This document shows positions 9,261 to 18,080 of a stretch of 64,000 bases of DNA, piece by piece; the stretch's first letter is position 1, and each line of letters starts with the position of its first letter. The notes beneath the pieces are model-generated. The model was not told where the DNA came from. It saw only the letters and a program-made list of their open reading frames with translations, and searched no databases. The position numbers and the translations under genes are program-made. The stretch is from an uncultured Ruminococcus sp. (GTDB taxonomy: Bacteria; Bacillota; Clostridia; Oscillospirales; Acutalibacteraceae). The DNA is taken from positions 1-64,000 of the forward strand of contig CALYBM010000069.1 of the NCBI GenBank assembly GCA_944412525.1, given 5' to 3'.

Positions 9261-9659
9261 ATGGGAAAATTCGATGAGATTTTTGATGATGTTGTTGTCA
9301 ACGCAAAGGCTGCGGCTTCTGTTGTATCAAAGAAGGCGTCAGATGTTTATGATTCTTCAAAATACAAAATTTCTGCCGCCGAAATCAGAGGAGAAATCAA
9401 CAAAAAGCTTCGTGACCTCGGTGCTTTGACATATAAGTCACAGATTCACGGCATTGATTTATCCGAGCAGATGAGCTCTGCGGTGGCTGAAATCACGGAA
9501 TTAAAGGAAAACCTTAATACGATTAACGAGCACATCGCTTCTTCAAAAAATCAGAAAAAGTGCCCGAACTGCGACGCAAGCGTTCCTAAAAACTCCGTGT
9601 ACTGCAACATCTGCGGCGCAAAGCTTGACGATGTTGACGGAGCAGAAGACGAAATATAA
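9261..9659 (+). CDS. Small zinc-ribbon protein, coiled-coil N-terminal region
   Basis: Function unknown. The 132-residue protein has an Ala/Lys-rich helical N-terminal half (about 1-95) predicted to be amphipathic or coiled-coil, with no signal peptide or membrane segment. It ends with a double-cysteine zinc ribbon CPNCDASVPKNSVYC-CGA (about 100-123). This architecture is common in Clostridia and is usually annotated only as zinc ribbon domain protein. It has its own good ribosome binding site (AAGAAAGG) and is flanked by hairpins on both sides, so it may be a single-gene unit. Confidence 0.8.
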   Translation: MGKFDEIFDDVVVNAKAAASVVSKKASDVYDSSKYKISAAEIRGEINKKLRDLGALTYKSQIHGIDLSEQMSSAVAEITELKENLNTINEHIASSKNQKKCPNCDASVPKNSVYCNICGAKLDDVDGAEDEI

Positions 9660-9672
9660 AACAAGCTATGAC

Positions 9673-9703
9673 ATACGGGCGGCACAACTTTTGTCGCCCG
9701 TAT
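9673..9703 (+). terminator. Hairpin after zinc-ribbon gene
   Basis: A 9-bp perfect stem ATACGGGCG/CGCCCGTAT lies 13 bases after the stop codon, with a 13-base loop. No clean T-run follows, so this is a probable but not classical terminator. Confidence 0.45.
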
Positions 9704-9763
9704 ATATGATATTGCTTTCTGTGTTAAAGCGATTAATACTTTGAATTTAAAAGGTGATTTAAT

Positions 9764-11575
9764 TTGTCTAAAAAGTATAATGCCGTTGCGAATTCCGAAA
9801 AGGATGTGTCTCAGACTTTTCTGAAGGGTGCTGCAATTTTGACGCTGAGTATGATAATCGTTAAAGTGTTCGGATTGCTCGACAAAATTATTCTTACCAA
9901 CATTTATTCGATGTTCGGCGAAGATATCGCTTCGATGGGAATGGGACTTTACAGCAACGCATTTGAGATTTTTGTTGTAATTTTTACTGTCGCAACAGGT
10001 GGACTGCCCATTGCTATTTCGAGGCTTGTTTCACAGAATATGGCAGAAAAACGCTACAACGATGTAAAGCTGATACATAAAATTTCCGTTCCGTTTTTTA
10101 TAATTGTCGGCATTGTTTCATTGATAATTATGGTTGGCGGAAGCTTTGTATATATCAGGCTTATTAAATCGCCGTATTCGCTTTATGCAATGCTTTGTCT
10201 TGCGCCTACGGTTCTTTTCGGCTGCCTTGTGTCAATATACAGAGGATATTTTGAGGGACAGCGTAATATGGTTCCCACAGCTGTTTCGGAAATTATAGAA
10301 GCGGCTGTAAAGCTTTTGCTCGGTACGGTAATCGCATATCTTGTAATGAGTCTCGGTATCGCTTCATATGAGCAGACGGGAAGCTTTCTTTGGCTTACTT
10401 TTGCGTCCGAAACAGAGGCGCAAAACACAATACTGGCGTTTTCCGTCGCGGGTGCAATTTGCGGAATTTCCTTAGGCAGTTTCGCGTCCTTTGTGTTTTT
10501 GCTGTTGAGATACAAAATCAGCGGCGACGGTATTCCCGAAGAATACTATAAAAACTCGGTACACTCCAGAGCAAAGAGAGAAACATTCATAATCATATGC
10601 AAAACAGCCGTGCCCATTGCGACAGGCGCGTTTGTTATGAGTATCGGCTCGCTTATTGACCAGATAATCATTCAGAATGTGCTCTCAAATCTTGCGGCGT
10701 CAAACCCCGATGTGCTTTATTCTCAGTACAGTCAGTATTATCCGAATGAAGCCTTTTACGGCGAAGCGTCAACGGGTATCGCACCGACAATCCACACCAG
10801 GCTTTGGGGCTGCTACTCCTCCGCTCTTACTCTTATGCAGCTTGTTACGGCCGTAACGCAGGTGTTCGGTTCAAGTGCAATGCCGAATGTGACGAGTGCG
10901 TGGACAAGAGGAAACAAGGATGAGCTTAAACAGTCAATAGAAACCGTCATCAGAATGACCATGATGTTTACTCTGCCCACGTCGTTCGGACTTTGCGTGC
11001 TCGCTCATCCGATAATGTCATTTGTCTATTCGGACACGGCAATATCGGAAATCGGCGGAAATGTACTCACATTAATGGGCATTACGACGATTTTTACTGC
11101 GGCAGTTACCCCCGTTTGCAGTATGCTGCAGGGAATAGGCAAGGTAAATCTCCCGATGAAGCTCTACACGCTTTGTATGATAATAAAAATCGCCACCTCT
11201 TGGATGTTTGTAAGTATTCCCGAAATCAATATCCAGGGTGCTACAACAGGCTCGCTTGTAAGCTACGCGGTAATACTTGTCATCGGAATGTATTTGCTTG
11301 TAAAGCACTCAAAGGTTAAGCCGAATTTCTTTTCAACTACGGTAAAGCCGCTTATCGGCGCGGTTTTCAGTTCGGCAGCGGCGTTTTTCGTAAATATGCT
11401 GCTGTCACAGCTTATTTCGCAAAGACTGTCTACGGTTTTGGCGATAATAAGTGCGGTAATTGTGTATATAGCAGCACTGCTTTTAATGCGTGCGTTTACC
11501 GCAAATGAGATTAAATTCCTGCCCAAAGGAGAAAAAATCGCAAAAACACTTGAAAAATGGCATTTAATTGGATAA
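9764..11575 (+). CDS. SpoVB/YabM-like lipid flippase (MOP superfamily)
   Basis: Polytopic membrane protein of the MVF/SpoVB/MurJ-like flippase group, which exports lipid-linked sugars for peptidoglycan or polysaccharide synthesis. Start is TTG 9764, with AAGGTGAT 7 bases upstream; no ATG is better placed. About 14 hydrophobic helices run through 603 residues, beginning FLKGAAILTLSMIIVKVFGL, as in SpoVB. It is about 70 residues longer than Bacillus SpoVB/YabM because of an extra hydrophilic loop (about residues 310-350, rich in Tyr/Ser/Pro). The order flippase-mazG-(hup)-S4 protein mirrors yabM-yabN-yabO of Bacillus, so a YabM-type role is likely; a sporulation-specific SpoVB role is the alternative. 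Confidence 0.88.
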   Translation: MSKKYNAVANSEKDVSQTFLKGAAILTLSMIIVKVFGLLDKIILTNIYSMFGEDIASMGMGLYSNAFEIFVVIFTVATGGLPIAISRLVSQNMAEKRYNDVKLIHKISVPFFIIVGIVSLIIMVGGSFVYIRLIKSPYSLYAMLCLAPTVLFGCLVSIYRGYFEGQRNMVPTAVSEIIEAAVKLLLGTVIAYLVMSLGIASYEQTGSFLWLTFASETEAQNTILAFSVAGAICGISLGSFASFVFLLLRYKISGDGIPEEYYKNSVHSRAKRETFIIICKTAVPIATGAFVMSIGSLIDQIIIQNVLSNLAASNPDVLYSQYSQYYPNEAFYGEASTGIAPTIHTRLWGCYSSALTLMQLVTAVTQVFGSSAMPNVTSAWTRGNKDELKQSIETVIRMTMMFTLPTSFGLCVLAHPIMSFVYSDTAISEIGGNVLTLMGITTIFTAAVTPVCSMLQGIGKVNLPMKLYTLCMIIKIATSWMFVSIPEINIQGATTGSLVSYAVILVIGMYLLVKHSKVKPNFFSTTVKPLIGAVFSSAAAFFVNMLLSQLISQRLSTVLAIISAVIVYIAALLLMRAFTANEIKFLPKGEKIAKTLEKWHLIG

Positions 11576-11647
11576 AATATATAAGGCAATGTGCAGTCGG
11601 TTTGTTTTTAACTGCCTGCAATTTACAAAATTTACTAATTTTATCTC

Positions 11648-11672
11648 AAAATCAGCCCAAAGGCTTGATTTT
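11648..11672 (+). terminator. Probable terminator after flippase gene
   Basis: AAAATCAGCC pairs with GGCTTGATTTT (one bulged T) around a CAAA loop and ends in TTTT. The arm is AT-rich and the T-run short, so termination may be partial, with mazG downstream. Confidence 0.5.
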
Positions 11673-11707
11673 GTCATATTGTTAGTGTATAATCGGAGAT
11701 GTACCTA

Positions 11708-12511
11708 ATGGACTTTAAAGAGAAAGATAACTATAATTTTGACGATCTCATTGAAATAGTAAAGATTCTGCGTTCGCCGAACGGCTGTCCTTGGGACAGG
11801 GAACAAACTCATAAGTCCATTCGCTCTAATTTAATAGAGGAAACCTATGAGGCTGTTGAAGCTATTGACACGGACGACACCTCGCTTCTCAAGGAGGAGC
11901 TTGGAGATGTTCTGCTGCAGGTTGCTTTGCACAGCGAAATCGAGAGCGAGAAAAACAGCTTCGATATTCAGGATGTATGTGACGGCATATGCAAGAAGCT
12001 GATAATTCGTCACCCTCATGTGTTTGGCAGTGTAGAGGCGGATACTACAGAGCAGGTTCTGAAAAATTGGGATGCAATTAAGATGAAAACCAAATCCCAA
12101 AAATCTCAGACACAGGCTATGAACAGCGTGTCCAAAGCATTGCCTTCTCTTATGAGAAGCACCAAGATCCAGCAAAAGGCCGCCAAAGCGGGATTTGACT
12201 GGGACAGCGTTGAAGGTGCGTTTGATAAGCTTTCGGAGGAATGTGAAGAGCTTAAAAGCGCAATCAAAAGCGGCAATGCCGAAAATCAGCGTGAGGAGCT
12301 CGGAGATGTTCTTTTTTCCGCCGTTAATGTAGCAAGATTTTTGGGAATTGACAGTGAGCATGCACTGTATGATTCCTGCGACAAGTTTATAGACCGTTTT
12401 TCAAAGGTTGAGGCTCTTGCTGCACAAAGAGGCATAGATATGAAGAACGCATTGCTTGAAGAACTTGACTCCCTTTGGGATGAAGTTAAAATATTAAACA
12501 AGGATTATTAA
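11708..12511 (+). CDS. mazG: Nucleoside triphosphate pyrophosphohydrolase MazG
   Basis: Hydrolyses NTPs/dNTPs to NMP and pyrophosphate, a house-cleaning and stringent-response-linked activity. ATG 11708 is preferred because CGGAG lies 9 bases upstream; an in-frame ATG at 11699 abuts the same site with no spacing. The 267 residues contain two MazG repeats. The first (about 15-120) has NGCPWDREQTH and the metal-binding EETYEAVEAI...EELGDVLLQ (ExxE-12-28-ExxD). The second (about 150-250) has FDKLSEECEELK and EELGDVLF. Its position between a YabM-like flippase and the S4 protein matches Bacillus yabN. Confidence 0.95.
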   Translation: MDFKEKDNYNFDDLIEIVKILRSPNGCPWDREQTHKSIRSNLIEETYEAVEAIDTDDTSLLKEELGDVLLQVALHSEIESEKNSFDIQDVCDGICKKLIIRHPHVFGSVEADTTEQVLKNWDAIKMKTKSQKSQTQAMNSVSKALPSLMRSTKIQQKAAKAGFDWDSVEGAFDKLSEECEELKSAIKSGNAENQREELGDVLFSAVNVARFLGIDSEHALYDSCDKFIDRFSKVEALAAQRGIDMKNALLEELDSLWDEVKILNKDY

Positions 12512-12525
12512 TGGAGGTTTTTTAA

Positions 12526-12801
12526 ATGAAAAAGACAGAACTTATTGCTGCTATTGCAGAGCAGAGCGGACTTTCAAAAAAGGACGCTGAAAAGGCATTA
12601 ACAGCTACAATCGACACAATCATCAAGGCTGTTGCCGAGGGCGATAAGATTCAGCTCACAGGCTTCGGTACTTTTGAGCAGCGTCAGAGAAGTGCAAGAA
12701 CAGGCTGTGACCCCAGAACAGGCAATACAATCGAGATTCCTGCTTCTAAGGTTCCCGCATTTAAGGCAGGCAAGGGCTTTAAGGATATTGTAAACAAGTA
12801 A
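12526..12801 (+). CDS. hup: DNA-binding protein HU
   Basis: Histone-like dimer that bends DNA and organises the nucleoid. It has the usual 91 residues, opening MKKTELIAAIAEQSGLSKKDAEKAL. The flanking GFGTF motif and the beta-arm region RSARTGCDPRTGNTI follow, and the protein ends in PAFKAGKGFKD. The arm tip carries CDPRTG where most HU proteins have RNPRTG/RNPQTG, a mild departure. A strong GGAGGT precedes the ATG by 8 bases. It starts 14 bases after mazG and is followed by its own terminator. Confidence 0.96.
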   Translation: MKKTELIAAIAEQSGLSKKDAEKALTATIDTIIKAVAEGDKIQLTGFGTFEQRQRSARTGCDPRTGNTIEIPASKVPAFKAGKGFKDIVNK

Positions 12802-12813
12802 TTTGATTTGCTT

Positions 12814-12849
12814 AAAAGAGTCGAAGTTGATTTTCAACACGGCTCTTTT
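12814..12849 (+). terminator. Terminator after hup
   Basis: AAAAGAG pairs with CTCTTTT, and inner GTTGA with TCAAC, separated by a small internal loop. The stem ends in TTTTC. It lies 13 bases past the hup stop. Confidence 0.8.
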
Positions 12850-12898
12850 CTTATATTAATAAACAGTAAGTCAGTACCCCGTTTTTTAGGAGAAAAAT

Positions 12899-13141
12899 AT
12901 GCGACTTGATAAGTATTTAAAGGTGTCACGACTTATAAAACGCAGAACGGTAGCAAACGAGGCGTGCGACGCAGGCAAGGTTTGCGTCAACGGAAAGCCC
13001 GCACGGGCTTCCTATGATGTGAAAGTCGGCGACATAATAGAAATTACCCTCGGTGCAAAAACCGTTAAAATCAAAGTAACCGAGGTCAAGGATGTTGTCC
13101 GCAAGGAGGACGCCGACACCATGTATCAGGCTGTTTTATAG
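12899..13141 (+). CDS. rqcP: S4-domain ribosome quality-control protein RqcP (YabO)
   Basis: S4 RNA-binding protein that, in Bacillus, helps RqcH add alanine tails to stalled nascent chains on 50S subunits. The 80 residues are the whole family length. The sequence opens MRLDKYLKVSRLIKRRTVAN and continues with a typical S4 turn GKVCVNGKPARASYDVKVGD. Neighbourhood supports YabO/RqcP rather than the related Hsp15 (HslR): flippase-mazG-rqcP is the Bacillus yabM-yabN-yabO order, here with hup inserted. Ribosome binding site TTAGGAG lies 7 bases upstream. Confidence 0.9.
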   Translation: MRLDKYLKVSRLIKRRTVANEACDAGKVCVNGKPARASYDVKVGDIIEITLGAKTVKIKVTEVKDVVRKEDADTMYQAVL

Positions 13142-13150
13142 ACCGTAACA

Positions 13151-13186
13151 AAAAGAGCGTGTTTGAATCTTCAAACACGCTCTTTT
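13151..13186. terminator. Bidirectional terminator between rqcP and lipoprotein gene
   Basis: A perfect 17-bp inverted repeat (AAAAGAGCGTGTTTGAA and its complement, loop TC). It gives an A-run before and T-run after on both strands, and sits between two convergent genes. Confidence 0.92.
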
Positions 13187-13236
13187 AAAATCAGGTAAAA
13201 AAATAATTTATCAAACTGTATGGAACAGGCAAAAAA

Positions 13237-13701
13237 TCAGGCAAGCTCCCAGTGCTCGTTTTTCTCAATATTATCGCACGCCTCGCAGCCCATTTTGTAG
13301 TTTGTTTTGCCGTCGGCTGTCCATACAATAAGATTGTACATGATAAGACGCTTGTCCTTGTCGTAATATCCAACGGTATCGTCTGAGTCGTCTGTCCGCT
13401 TTAATTTCGGAAGTGTCGCAAAATACTCGTCGTAATATTCTTTTATTTGCTCTTCGCTTTCATCGGTTGTAAAATGAACAACCTTGTTTCCGATTAAGTC
13501 TGTAGAGGATACAAGGTAATATGTATCGTCGGCGGTTTTAAGCTTTGCCTTATAGCCGTCGCTGTATTCGTACGGAAGCTCATAACCGTCTGCGGGAACA
13601 GGAGTTTCTTTCGAGGTGTTGCAGGCAACGGATGTGAGAGCAAGCGAAGCTATCACGGCGGATAATACAATTTTTGAAACAAAAGATTTAATATTCATCA
13701 T
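13237..13701 (-). CDS. Secreted lipoprotein of unknown function
   Basis: No recognised domain. The 154-residue protein begins with a basic n-region, a hydrophobic stretch (VLSAVIASLALTS) and a lipobox LTSVAC, so cysteine 27 is the likely lipid anchor on the outer face of the membrane. The mature part is acidic with many Tyr and Asp residues. It contains one C-x-x-C (CEAC) close to the C-terminus. Two adjacent ATGs are possible starts; GGAGA lies upstream of both. It is transcribed alone from a good promoter and converges on rqcP. Confidence 0.82.
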   Translation of the reverse strand: MMNIKSFVSKIVLSAVIASLALTSVACNTSKETPVPADGYELPYEYSDGYKAKLKTADDTYYLVSSTDLIGNKVVHFTTDESEEQIKEYYDEYFATLPKLKRTDDSDDTVGYYDKDKRLIMYNLIVWTADGKTNYKMGCEACDNIEKNEHWELA

Positions 13702-13730
13702 AAATTCTCCTATAATCAGTCTACCTTAAT

Positions 13731-13759
13731 ATAATAATACAAATCAATTATAAAGTCAA
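13731..13759 (-). promoter_or_regulatory. Promoter of the lipoprotein gene
   Basis: Read on the minus strand: TTGACT, 17-base spacer, TATTAT. It lies 30 bases upstream of the ATG. Confidence 0.65.
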
Positions 13760-13939
13760 TGAAAAATTTGTTATAATTGAGGTAAAATCATAGTGCCAAA
13801 ATCAAATATTTGTGAATATATTATATTTTTTAAGGCAAAATTAAGCGAAAATGCTCAAAATCAAGCCTAAAATTCGGCAAATCAGGGCGGCATATAATTT
13901 AAGTAAAAAAATTAAAGGTCAAAATTAGTCAAATTACTC

Positions 13940-13972
13940 TTGACATTTATAAAATTTGGTATAAAATATAAT
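13940..13972 (+). promoter_or_regulatory. groESL promoter
   Basis: A consensus TTGACA at 13940-13945 is followed by two possible -10 boxes: an extended TGGTATAAA (box 13960-13965, short 14-base spacer) and TATAAT at 13967-13972 (21-base spacer). The CIRCE operator begins at the last base, so repressor binding would block the start site. The rest of the 333-base gap (13702-13939) is AT-rich and shows nothing else apart from the divergent promoter. Confidence 0.65.
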
Positions 13973-13998
13973 TAGCACTCAAGATATGAGAGTGCTAA
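13972..13998 (+). promoter_or_regulatory. CIRCE operator (HrcA binding site)
   Basis: TTAGCACTC, 9 bases, GAGTGCTAA: an exact match to the CIRCE consensus. HrcA binds it and represses chaperone genes until heat stress. It lies 36 bases before the groES start. hrcA itself is not in the window. Confidence 0.98.
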
Positions 13999-14013
13999 AT
14001 GATAAATGTATAA

Positions 14014-14319
<306 letters not shown>

Positions 14320-14335
14320 TAAATTTCGGAGGTAA

Positions 14336-15967
<1,632 letters not shown>

Positions 15968-15981
15968 TATTTACACTGACA

Positions 15982-16020
15982 GCAACAGGGTATTGCATTT
16001 TGCAATACCCTTGCTTTTTT
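15982..16020 (+). terminator. Terminator of groESL
   Basis: GGGTATTGCA/TGCAATACCC forms a perfect 10-bp stem with a 3-base loop, extended by outer GCAA/TTGC. It is followed by a run of ten T residues interrupted once. Confidence 0.93.
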
Positions 16021-16039
16021 TTGTCTGCTATATTATAAT
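16011..16039 (+). promoter_or_regulatory. Promoter of the PqqD-peptidase-nucleotidyltransferase operon
   Basis: TTGCTT at 16011-16016, exactly 17 bases, then TATAAT at 16034-16039. The -35 box lies in the T-run of the groEL terminator, so upstream transcripts end where this one begins. Confidence 0.65.
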
Positions 16040-16075
16040 GCTTTTATATAGATTAAGTATTATACGGGTGGTTTT

Positions 16076-16339
16076 ATGAAAATAAAGGAAGATTTCATTT
16101 TACGAAAAGTAGCGGATTCGTATGTTGTGGTGCCTGTTAATAATATGTCGCTTGATTTTAACGGAATTGTTAACCTCAACGAAACAGGAGCGTTTCTTTT
16201 TGAGATTTTGCAAAAAGGAGCCGAAAAAGAGGAACTTTTGAAAAAAATGCTCGATGAGTATGATGTGACACCTGAAAAGGCTTCAAGCGATATTGATATT
16301 TTTATACAAAAGCTAAAGGATGCTGATGTTCTTGAATAA
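16076..16339 (+). CDS. PqqD-family peptide-binding protein
   Basis: An 87-residue protein of the PqqD fold, the winged-helix scaffold known as the RiPP recognition element that binds leader peptides in several peptide-modification pathways. Signature features are the N-terminal strand region with VPVNNMSLDFNGIVNLNETGAF-type sequence, the NETGAFLFE turn (about residue 40) and helices ending IFIQKLKDADVLE. No radical SAM enzyme or obvious short precursor peptide is seen nearby, which is unusual for a RiPP pathway. It overlaps the next gene by 14 bases. The pairing with an S24/S26-type protein and a nucleotidyltransferase suggests a single pathway whose substrate is unknown. Confidence 0.85.
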   Translation: MKIKEDFILRKVADSYVVVPVNNMSLDFNGIVNLNETGAFLFEILQKGAEKEELLKKMLDEYDVTPEKASSDIDIFIQKLKDADVLE

Positions 16340-16823
16340 AGAAGTCGCAATGAGTGCTGTAATTGATATAATTAAAGAAAAGGTTGAGAGCGGGGGAACG
16401 GTCACCTATACTCCCAACGGCACGAGTATGCTGCCGATGCTGAGGGACGGTGAAGATGTCGTTGTGCTTTCAAAGCCCAAGGGCAGACTTCATCTTTTTG
16501 ATATTCCGCTTTACAAACGACGCGACGGCTCCTACGCCCTGCACAGAATTGTAAATTTTGACGCAGACGGAAGCTATGTGCTTTGCGGCGACAATCAGTT
16601 TGCATTGGAACACGGAGTGAAAGACAGCGATGTTGTCGCCGTTGTAACAGCCTTTTACCGAGGCGGCAAGTCATACAGCGTAAATTCTTTTTCTTATCGC
16701 ATATATGTTAATTTTTGGTATTACACACGGCTTTTAAGGCACTCCTACAGGTTCGGCACAAGCAGAATTTCAAGAAAATTTGGAAAAGGGAACAAAAACT
16801 CCGATGAAAAGAACACTCACTGA
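16326..16823 (+). CDS. S24/S26 peptidase-like protein
   Basis: Resembles the signal-peptidase/LexA peptidase fold. The nucleophile motif GTSMLPMLRDGEDVVVL fits the GxSMxPtl pattern (Ser about residue 36), and YALHRIV followed by VLCGDNQ matches the later S26 boxes. The usual lysine of the Ser-Lys dyad is not obvious; an arginine-rich KRRDG is near its expected place. There is no clear N-terminal membrane anchor; a moderately hydrophobic aromatic stretch (YRIYVNFWYY) lies near residue 125. The start is uncertain: ATG 16326 has AAGG 6 bases upstream, with alternatives at 16320 and 16350. It could process a peptide handled by the PqqD-like neighbour (inference). Confidence 0.75.
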   Translation: MFLNKEVAMSAVIDIIKEKVESGGTVTYTPNGTSMLPMLRDGEDVVVLSKPKGRLHLFDIPLYKRRDGSYALHRIVNFDADGSYVLCGDNQFALEHGVKDSDVVAVVTAFYRGGKSYSVNSFSYRIYVNFWYYTRLLRHSYRFGTSRISRKFGKGNKNSDEKNTH

Positions 16824-18024
16824 AACCGAGAAAAAAGAATATTCCTATCTCATAAGGTCGCTGTCTGCCGCAGTTAACGGTACTCAGCCTCCTGTGCCGT
16901 ACGGAGACATTGACTGGAATATGCTTTTAAAGCGCGCCCAGTTCTGCGGCTTGGGATTTGCGTTTTCAAGCGTCGTGCTGAGGCTTCCAAGGCAATATTT
17001 CCCCGATGATACCGTGATTAAAGTTCTTAAAGAGAATATTAATTTTGGAATTATGATTGACAGCAATCTAAATTACGAAATTGAAAAAGTGCTTTCCGCA
17101 TTTGAAAAGTACAAAATAAAAAATGTCCCCGTCAAAGGTTATTTTCTCAAAAAAGAATATCCCCGTCCCGAACTGCGTACGGTGGGGGATTTTGATATTT
17201 TGTTTGACATAAATCAGGTTGACTCGGTAAAACAGGCATTTTATGAAATCGGGTATGAATTTACCCACAATGACGATAATCAGTATCACTTCAGAAAGCT
17301 TCCGTATGTGTTCATTGAAATGCACTCCTCTCTTGTGCACGAGTGGGAAAGCTACTATCCCTATTTATCAGACAGCATTGACCGCTCTGTTAAGCGGGAG
17401 GGTTATGATTACTCGTATGAGCTTTCGCCCGAGGACCATTATATTTACTTGCTTGTCCACAACTCAAACCATTTCAGAATGGGCGGCTTGAGCATAAGAA
17501 TGGTGCTCGATACCTATGTCTATTACAAAAATCACAAGTCCGACTTTGATTTTGATTATTTAAACGAAAGATTAAAGCTTTTTAAGCTTGATATATTTGA
17601 AAAGCGAATAAGGGAGATTGCGTTTAATTGGTTTTCGCCCGACAGGCAGATAATTACCTTTGATGATTTGGAAATTTATATAATATTAAGTGCCATTCTC
17701 GGCAGAGTGGACGCGGGCGTGATGATAAAATCATATAAAAATATTTTGGAGGCGGAGAAAGCAGGGAAATACAAGTCAAAGTTTTCATATTTTTTGAGCA
17801 GTGTTTTTCCGAGCAAGTCTCAAATGTTGCCGCGTTACCCTTATCTTGAAAAATTACCGTTTCTGCTTCCCGCGTCGTGGGCGTCAATGTGGTTTAAAAG
17901 GCTTTTTGTCGATAAAAATGTACATTTTAAAAGAGGGCTTAAAAACAGATTTTCTTATACTCATGAAGATATTGACTATTTTAAAAATATATTAAAAGAA
18001 ACGGGATTTGACGACTTAAATTAA
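16804..18024 (+). CDS. Nucleotidyltransferase-family protein (NTP_transf_5 type)
   Basis: A 406-residue protein containing a minimal nucleotidyltransferase core. VPVKGYFLKKEYP is followed by LRTVGDFDILFD, where GDFDILF supplies the paired aspartates that bind metal and nucleotide. This is the pattern of uncharacterised nucleotidyltransferases often found in loci with PqqD-like proteins. A helical C-terminal region contains HNSNHFRMGG. No membrane segment is seen. ATG 16804 is favoured, with GGAAAAGGG upstream; a TTG at 16780 is also in frame. It overlaps the peptidase-like gene by 20 bases, so the three genes are one operon. Substrate unknown. Confidence 0.8.
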   Translation: MKRTLTETEKKEYSYLIRSLSAAVNGTQPPVPYGDIDWNMLLKRAQFCGLGFAFSSVVLRLPRQYFPDDTVIKVLKENINFGIMIDSNLNYEIEKVLSAFEKYKIKNVPVKGYFLKKEYPRPELRTVGDFDILFDINQVDSVKQAFYEIGYEFTHNDDNQYHFRKLPYVFIEMHSSLVHEWESYYPYLSDSIDRSVKREGYDYSYELSPEDHYIYLLVHNSNHFRMGGLSIRMVLDTYVYYKNHKSDFDFDYLNERLKLFKLDIFEKRIREIAFNWFSPDRQIITFDDLEIYIILSAILGRVDAGVMIKSYKNILEAEKAGKYKSKFSYFLSSVFPSKSQMLPRYPYLEKLPFLLPASWASMWFKRLFVDKNVHFKRGLKNRFSYTHEDIDYFKNILKETGFDDLN

Positions 18025-18040
18025 CATACCAAACATAATA

Positions 18041-18074
18041 AAAAGCTGTATTGTTCTGGGACAATACAGCTTTT
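18041..18074. terminator. Bidirectional terminator between convergent genes
   Basis: AAAAGCTGTATTGT and its exact complement form a 14-bp stem around TCTGGG. A T-rich run follows on both strands. Confidence 0.9.
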
Positions 18075-18080
18075 GTTTTT

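Noticed and set aside
11665..11693. TTGATT-17-TATAAT before mazG.
   Set aside because: The predicted start would fall after the mazG Shine-Dalgarno sequence, leaving the message without it. More likely chance or a weak site.
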